From Alectoria sarmentosa (taxonomy: Eukaryota; Ascomycota; Lecanoromycetes; Lecanorales; Parmeliaceae), in NCBI GenBank assembly GCA_009733775.1, contig WOGZ01000048.1, forward strand, positions 62,001 through 126,000: DNA of 64,000 nucleotides, written 5' to 3'. A model generated the notes under the pieces. That model was not told where the DNA came from and made no database searches. It was given only the letters and a program-made list of their open reading frames with translations. The position numbers were made by a program, and so were the translations under genes. Below are positions 61,401-64,000 of this stretch, in pieces. How positions within the stretch are numbered: the stretch's first letter is position 1; each line of letters begins with the position of its first letter.

Positions 61401-61583
61401 TGTGAATGTGAGACATATGATGTCCCATGGTTTATATCGGTGGTGTTGAAGGAGGTATGCGACGCGTGATGTGAGAGTTTTCGTTTTGCCGCTTCCAGGC
61501 GGAGCCAGGATTTGTAAGACATTAGACACCGAAGTGACAGCATCTTGTTGTGGTTCATTGAGTCCTTGAAGAATAGGATCCAT
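58452..61583 (-). CDS. SRS2: UvrD-type DNA helicase, Srs2 homologue
   Basis: A 3'-5' superfamily 1 helicase; Srs2 removes Rad51 from single-stranded DNA and limits recombination at forks. One exon, 1043 residues, uninterrupted. Motif I is APPGSGKTKT (27-36), motif II IDEFQDT (224-230), motif III GDPDQSIYGWRSAE (252-265), motif IV LKDNYRSS (284-291). Further on are TISTIHAAKGLEWPVVFVP (motif V) and EERRLLYVAMTRAQ (motif VI). The C-terminal 350 residues are disordered, Ser-rich and variable as in Srs2. Within them QNNLMSFL (844-851) has the form of a PCNA-interacting PIP box. Length matches fungal Srs2. Its start at 61583 is the ATG just before MDPILQGLNEPQ. Confidence 0.93.
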   Translation of the reverse strand: MDPILQGLNEPQQDAVTSVSNVLQILAPPGSGKTKTLTSRVAYLLQHHRYKPWDIICLTFTIKSSREMKDRIAKLLGGDIATRLVLGTFHSVCRRYLVTYGHLIGIQKGFGIADSSDTIAVIKRIIKRLRLNLDAKKAQSRISSSKSKGLPSPDQQDGHTTWNLAQKPAQKKTLEQQEFFTVFEAYQSQLAKSNLLDYDDLLLRCVDLLRQHPTCVSNVEVVLIDEFQDTNVVQFDLMRLFAAKNKRVTTVGDPDQSIYGWRSAEIKNLQKMKHQYPDMLIIHLKDNYRSSGAILLAADEVIQQDTSRPSKYLLPTHCPGTMPVLRRLPTAEIEALWIVSELQRTVGLTGRLLAYSDFAILLRSASLSRQVESAMGRAGIPYRMVGGKKFFDRLEVKILLDYLRVISQPNNNDAISRIINIPARGLGATTVKGLLEEAETRKVALWTLLRNSTQNTTRTKLSKVAEQGLGSFVNLILTSRNKILDVSNPGSPETIMGYIIEKLDFRHYLEKSHADDHEARWANVEELAAQASEYTVYDAHKWKEDDDLPNIEGLEQQRGNAAEEALAKFLANIALASELQKEEEDLEGKGALQSQVTISTIHAAKGLEWPVVFVPSAYEGCIPHSRAEDTDEERRLLYVAMTRAQALLYISCPTKNSQREETALSPFLSIKSVGKMLVSQGPTINSSIVNDIAQILRRDSPTQAQIFDACETLRSIYDNLWPLTGEEEVKAIGAKWSKWDSNNEIPEHPSKRRRIQDGERSGVEGMTACANSYVAGHIGSITTMQSSSTFSHNMGFISAATQLQHVDEHRNMDIRPSGVEKPSKVRKEGVDPNNKSSLRQTGGQNNLMSFLGMKAEKERRSTPFDNFAEGRLGSSAACRSHTSRNETVAGLTATRDQVSIGNLGPTSRTPHLPIPEALANHRLQPLTNTNRPRPLVHEEEPLRKKPYAFMSSSPPHIGELVEAAENQCEGQSSSKIISSAGDSEVAPRHTDSLPSRTFHTTSIAQLQTEGPPRKTLGVRRSMNGWSARGSHGFSTPKMNGSKR

Positions 61584-61881
61584 GGGGGATTGATCATGGT
61601 CGATGTTTGTGTTTGTTTGTATTTGGTCACTCTGGGATTCTTTGATGATTGACGCGAAGGTGGGGTCGCATCTAGCGTGAAAAACGCACCCGAGGGACCC
61701 GTGGAGCCATGTCCGAGGGCCCTCGTGTAGGCATCAAAAACAGAACTGGAGCACCGCTGAAGGGGAAACGGCCCGCGGTGAGTAGATACAGACCTGGGAA
61801 CCTGGAGAAAGGTAGTGGGAGTGAAACAAATTGTACGAGTAGTGCTCAATGATCAAGAAAGAAACTCGTAAGGTTTCAACA

Positions 61882-63979
61882 TCACTCCACTCTTCTCAGG
61901 AAGAAAAGCTGACCCTGATCGAACATGGGCAACACATCGTCAGAGATGAGCGTGATATCGTGGTCGTCGATGCAATACCAACGGCCAAGGACCTTCCTCG
62001 CGGCCACATAGTGTCCATCATCATGCCTAAATTCAGTGAGCCAAGGAAGAGGTTTAAGTATCCAACGTGAGACTCTCTTACCCGTCGCCCACGTGCTCAA
62101 CAGTGCCGAACACTTCATATTTATAGTTTTCACTGCTCTGACCACCGCATAGGAGAGGCGACAGGTCAAGAGTCTCTGCAGGAAACTTGATCAACGTCTT
62201 GATCTTCTTGATAACGGGATGCTTATTCTTGCCCTCCATGTGACGAGCACGGGGAGCCTGCACGATCAAATACTTTGGCAACTTGTTCACAAAGACATCC
62301 TCGGTCGTTGTGTCTTTTGTCTTGCACGTTGGGCAGACGTGATCGTCCATCAAGTTGCTGGTCCTTGTGTTTTTCAGTAGCTCGTCAAGGGTGCTTGAAT
62401 CCTTTGTGGGCAAAACCACTTTCAATCCATAGCGGTCCGCTGTGTGCTCCCTGACCAGGCCACACTTGGCGCACGCCAGCTTCCGAGCCATCAGTTACGC
62501 ATGCCGTGTGGTTTTGCGGCAATGGTGACTCACCTTCGTACCCTCTTGCACGTTGAAAAGGTCTTGGACAAGGATGGGCTTCTCGTCGTCTGCTTCACAC
62601 TTCGCCATCTCCTCCTCGTGTAGCCTCTTGAGCAATTCATTGATGAATTCCGACGAGTCCTGTGAACTGCTTCCATTCATCGGACTGCCATCCTCGTCTT
62701 TAAAAATTGCTCCATAAGCTTGGAGGAAGACGAAGGGAGAGACTGAGCTTGAGCCGGCTGCAGCTCGAAGGTCTCTAGCGAGTTCGCCAAAATATGCGCC
62801 AATGAAGCTGAGTGGCGTGAGTAGATGGACCAATTAGAGGAAGGGAAGCTTACATATCATTCTTCAATCGCGCAAAGGCAGATTCTAACTGCTCTGTCTT
62901 CTTTCGGAGTGCTCTTGTCAGCTTTCCTTTTCGCATCAGGTCAGTGTCCCCTGATATGATACTCTGTACCTCTTCCAAAGTTTTGTCTTGAGAGGCCTCA
63001 TAATGTGCTAATAGCTCGGGTACGCCAAAGAGACACTGCAGGCCGGCGTTGGCAAAGCAAGCCCTGAAGTGGTTCGTCAATCCCTTTGGCGGTTCTTCTG
63101 AACTTTCTTCAACAGAAGGGGCCTTCCACCCGGTAGGGGTTGGAGTTGAGAACTTTGCATCATGCTTTAGCCTAAACAATCAGCCGACTCAAGGGCGGCA
63201 TACCTTTATCTTCTTTGGTGTTCCCGTCTCCGTAGCATCTTCTCTTGATTTCCTCTTCCGCGAAGCCCCCGCTTCGACCTCCTTCACTATTGGAGATTGT
63301 TCGTTCTTCCCCTGTGGCTTTGGCGGCGCCGGAACCGGTTCTTTCACCATCTCTTGCACATGCTTGGCATTCTATATACGGATCAGCCGGCAGAACTCTG
63401 CAGTGCTCTGCGGTACTGAAAGTACTCACCGAGGGCATGGCGGCCGTGTGGCCTGGCTTCTGATTGCGAGCAAAGAACCCCGTTGTTCGGGCCTGTGAGA
63501 CGGTATTCGTGTTCGATTGCAAGCCTTGAGCCGGCGGGGTTGTGCTAGCACCCATCTTTGGTTTCTTAGTTGTTTTGTTCTCCAAGACACAGTCGTTTTT
63601 TCTCTTGGACGCCTGCAGGGATCCATGCTTGACATCCTCCATGGTCTCTGGCTCCGCCGCGTTGGATGTGTGTCGCTTGGTCTGCTGAAGAGGGCCAGTG
63701 ACAGCCACCTCCATGGCCTTTTGCTCCGCCACTTTAGGAGAGTCTTGGGTTGGCCGACTCTGAGTTGGTCGGCTTGTACCCTTGTACATCAACGATATTA
63801 GCCCACGGAACGCGGCAGGAGCTTGAGTCACCTACATCATAGAGCACCTTAGTCTTTCGAATGTTACGGTTCACATTCTTGGTGTCCTGTTTCCGAAGTT
63901 TTTCACGACTCTTCAGTGATGCATTAGTGGACTTGTTTCCAAGTGCACGAGCATACGCAGATGAGCGAGGATCCGGCAT
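61882..63979 (-). CDS. Ubiquitin-specific protease (USP family), seven exons
   Basis: Removes ubiquitin from proteins. Exons 63979-63836, 63780-63430, 63371-63204, 63164-62854, 62807-62534, 62479-62082 and 62026-61882 join to 596 residues. The first 220 residues are basic and disordered (KRKSREDATE, nuclear-signal-like). The catalytic Cys box is GLTNHFRACFANAGLQCLFG, with nucleophile C257 and the oxyanion Asn N252 five positions before it. The usual GNT is replaced by FRA. A zinc ribbon follows (LACAKCGLV and HVCPTCKTK), and the His box is HDDGHYVAARKVLGRWYC with His 554. It ends FFLRRVE. The 39-nt intron 3 is the least certain junction. The next gene's start (SRS2 at 61583) follows on the same strand. 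Confidence 0.85.
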
Positions 63980-64000
63980 GTCTCTCCCTGTGCCCCTATA

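Overview
The window looks like nuclear DNA of a filamentous ascomycete (Pezizomycotina; Leotiomycetes is a guess). Genes carry many short introns (about 39-155 nt) with GT...AG borders and CTAAC/CTGAC-type branch sites. Typical fungal families are present: a NACHT-ankyrin STAND protein, DUF6594, MARVEL, an MBOAT_2 acyltransferase and a caspase-like protein. Strongly AT-rich blocks hold transposons that appear destroyed by RIP (repeat-induced point mutation). All splice models were worked out by eye from frame and splice signals.

Layout. 0-5 kb: the last exon of a mitochondrial-type aspartyl-tRNA synthetase, ureidoglycolate lyase, a decayed minus-strand gene and a coiled-coil/membrane protein. 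7.1-13.2 kb: a four-exon, 1947-residue Helo_like_N-NACHT-ankyrin protein. 14.3-14.8 kb: an ER FKBP with a C-terminal KDEL. 16-22 kb: a MITE-like inverted-repeat element, a broken membrane-anchored lectin-like gene and a large membrane protein gene. 23.5-24.6 kb: a MARVEL protein. 25.1-27.8 kb: an AT-rich block with a mariner-sized relic flanked by TA. 28.8-30.5 kb: a broken Cys-rich gene. 32.1-32.4 kb: a second MITE-like element. 33.2-40.6 kb: an LTR retrotransposon relic on the minus strand. 41-51.9 kb: a short Ser-rich protein, a seven-exon DUF6594 membrane protein, relic duplications, a caspase-like protein, a gene with one nonsense codon and an unknown protein. 53.7-56.5 kb: a multi-pass membrane protein and an MBOAT-type acyltransferase, tail to tail. 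58.4-64 kb: Srs2-type UvrD helicase and a ubiquitin-specific protease.

The genes do not form one pathway. Housekeeping genes (aspartyl-tRNA synthetase, ureidoglycolate lyase, FKBP, SRS2, USP) sit among accessory genes. Two of the accessory genes, the NACHT-ankyrin receptor and the caspase-like protease, are of the type linked to fungal self/non-self recognition and regulated cell death, but they lie 34 kb apart with no shared regulation visible. At least four further loci (2.1-3.1, 17.2-18.8, 28.8-30.5 and 49.8-50.6 kb) are coding frames interrupted by single stops or one-base frame changes. Together with the RIP-type AT blocks this suggests a fast-decaying accessory region, though assembly indels could explain some of the frame changes.
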